DNA of 64,000 bases. Source: Niallia circulans (GTDB taxonomy: Bacteria; Bacillota; Bacilli; Bacillales; Cytobacillaceae). Every line of letters begins with the position of its first letter. Position 1 is the stretch's first letter. The notes beneath the pieces are model-generated. The model had not been told where the DNA came from. It worked only from the letters and a program-made list of their open reading frames with translations, and did not search any database. The translations under genes were made by a program, and so were the position numbers. The stretch spans positions 434,001 to 498,000 of the forward strand of contig NZ_RIBP01000001.1 of assembly GCF_007273535.1 (NCBI RefSeq). The letters run 5' to 3'. Positions 63,108 to 64,000 of this stretch are shown here, piece by piece.

Positions 63108-63689
63108 ATGAATATTACGTCATTATTACTGTACTGCTTTATCGTAACGTTTACGCCAGGACCTACTAATATTGTTATATTATCAACAGTACATAATAAC
63201 GGAACAAAAAAGGCAATGGAGTATACATATGGTGCAACAATTGCCTTTGGTTTGTTATTAAGTTTGTCTGCAGTTCTGAACACTATATTAGTAACTTTTA
63301 TCCCAAAAATATTAATACTAATGCAGATTATCGGAAGTATATATATGCTCTATCTAGCTTATCAAGTCTATAAAACAAACAATGAAAAACCAAAAGCAAA
63401 TGAAAAGCAATCAGGTACATTCCTGTCTGGTTTTTTCTTGCAGTTTTTAAATCCTAAAGTATTGTTATTTACATTAACAGTCATTCCAACCTTTATCATG
63501 CCATACCATCTTTCCTTGTCTAAGATTATTTTAAGTGTAATGGCAATCACCGTAATTGGATTTTTAGCATTTATCACATGGGTGCTTTTTGGAGCATTAT
63601 TTAAGAACTTTTTACAGCAGCACGAAAAAACGGTGAATACACTGATGGCACTATTTTTAGTGTATTCGACTTTCATGATTTGGATGTAG
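63108..63689 (+). CDS. LysE/RhtB-family amino acid exporter
   Basis: 193 residues, six helices. FIVTFTPGPTNIVILSTVHN is the signature first loop (TPGPxN), and GFFLQFLNPKVLLFTLTVIP the central one. Expected to export amino acids or related compounds. ATG 63108 is selected because GGAG lies eight bases ahead and the family starts here; the open frame begins 81 bases earlier. An AraC-type gene follows 17 bp downstream in the same direction and may be its regulator. Confidence 0.87.
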   Translation: MNITSLLLYCFIVTFTPGPTNIVILSTVHNNGTKKAMEYTYGATIAFGLLLSLSAVLNTILVTFIPKILILMQIIGSIYMLYLAYQVYKTNNEKPKANEKQSGTFLSGFFLQFLNPKVLLFTLTVIPTFIMPYHLSLSKIILSVMAITVIGFLAFITWVLFGALFKNFLQQHEKTVNTLMALFLVYSTFMIWM

Positions 63690-63706
63690 AGAGTAGAGGG
63701 GCTATA

Positions 63707-64000
63707 ATGGACAAATTCATCTATAAAAAATCAGCTGGCATAACAGCCTTGGCTGCAAGCATGACAGATTTTACGTATAAAAGGCATTCTCATATTGAGT
63801 ATGCCATTGGTGTTACATTAAGAGGGATACAACATTATAACTTAGATGGTAGCTTACAGCTTTCGCATCGGAATGGTGTTATGTTGTTTAATCCAGAGCA
63901 GGCCCATGATGGTATGGCACATGATAAGGAAGGCTTGGAATATGTTATGCTATATTTGGACCCGCACTTGCTTTTGGAGGTTATGGGGAAAAGAGATAGG
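63707..64000 (+). CDS. AraC-family regulator, N-terminal part (cut by window edge)
   Basis: 98 codons from ATG 63707 (AGAGGGGC ahead) to the window end, frame open. The sequence reads as an AraC_binding cupin sensor: FTYKRHSHIEYAIGVTLRG, then VMLFNPEQAHDGMAHD, typical of PF02311. The HTH half would lie beyond the edge. Its position just after the LysE gene suggests control of that exporter, as in LysE/AraC pairs. Confidence 0.75.
   Translation, partial: MDKFIYKKSAGITALAASMTDFTYKRHSHIEYAIGVTLRGIQHYNLDGSLQLSHRNGVMLFNPEQAHDGMAHDKEGLEYVMLYLDPHLLLEVMGKRDR

Overview
The window looks like chromosomal DNA of a low-GC, endospore-forming Bacillaceae species. The support is two sets of spore-germination (Ger) genes, AGGAGG-type ribosome binding sites with frequent GTG/TTG starts, a HutP-controlled histidine operon, a cre site, and an AT-rich background. 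The gene mix recalls the Bacillus circulans/Niallia side of the family, but that is a guess. I see no rRNA, tRNA, CRISPR or prophage. 

Layout. 1-9.1 kb is accessory: an MFS exporter cut by the window edge, a tandem pair of unknown proteins (the first resembling WapI-type immunity proteins), an intact IS3-family (IS150-like) element inserted in the loop of a hairpin inside an older palindromic intergenic repeat, an SDR oxidoreductase, a small membrane protein, a decayed LysR regulator, a MEDS-domain protein and a manganese-type CDF exporter. 9.2-15.3 kb is a carbohydrate-related block: RpiR regulator, two Gfo/Idh/MocA dehydrogenases, a lone PTS IIC permease with a well-formed promoter, a consensus cre site and a perfect 18-bp palindrome, and a GHKL sensor kinase without a visible response regulator. 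15.3-17.6 kb is an MFS drug exporter with a divergent TetR gene. An orphan GerC lipoprotein gene follows. 

19.5-28.9 kb is a compact catabolic cluster: SBF-type transporter, IclR regulator, cyclic amidohydrolase (hydantoinase/allantoinase type), MmgE/PrpD protein, M20 carbamoylase-type hydrolase, polar amino-acid ABC transporter and aminotransferase. It plausibly imports and opens a cyclic ureide or hydantoin-like compound, strips the N-carbamoyl group and transaminates the product. 29-34.2 kb holds an AdhA-type dehydrogenase behind a MerR-type promoter with a 19-bp spacer, TrmB-azlC-azlD with a shared operator-like box, a MerR/GyrI-like regulator and a GNAT acetyltransferase. 

34.3-42.5 kb is the hut operon: hutP, a UAG-triplet leader with terminator, hutH, hutU and hutI. 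In place of a formimidoylglutamase (HutG) it carries an M20 hydrolase and a HutF-like amidohydrolase, which suggests a different end to histidine breakdown. 42.6-47 kb holds cupin, alpha/beta hydrolase, DinB and a broken phosphotransferase gene, then an EamA transporter behind a promoter and leader terminator. 47-50.9 kb is a gerA-gerC-gerB operon. 51-64 kb is mostly small or membrane proteins, a membrane-anchored diguanylate cyclase, DUF2716 and DUF3231 proteins, a uridine-kinase-like protein, a VOC protein with a divergent WYL regulator, a saccharopine-dehydrogenase-like enzyme, a LysE exporter and the start of an AraC regulator.
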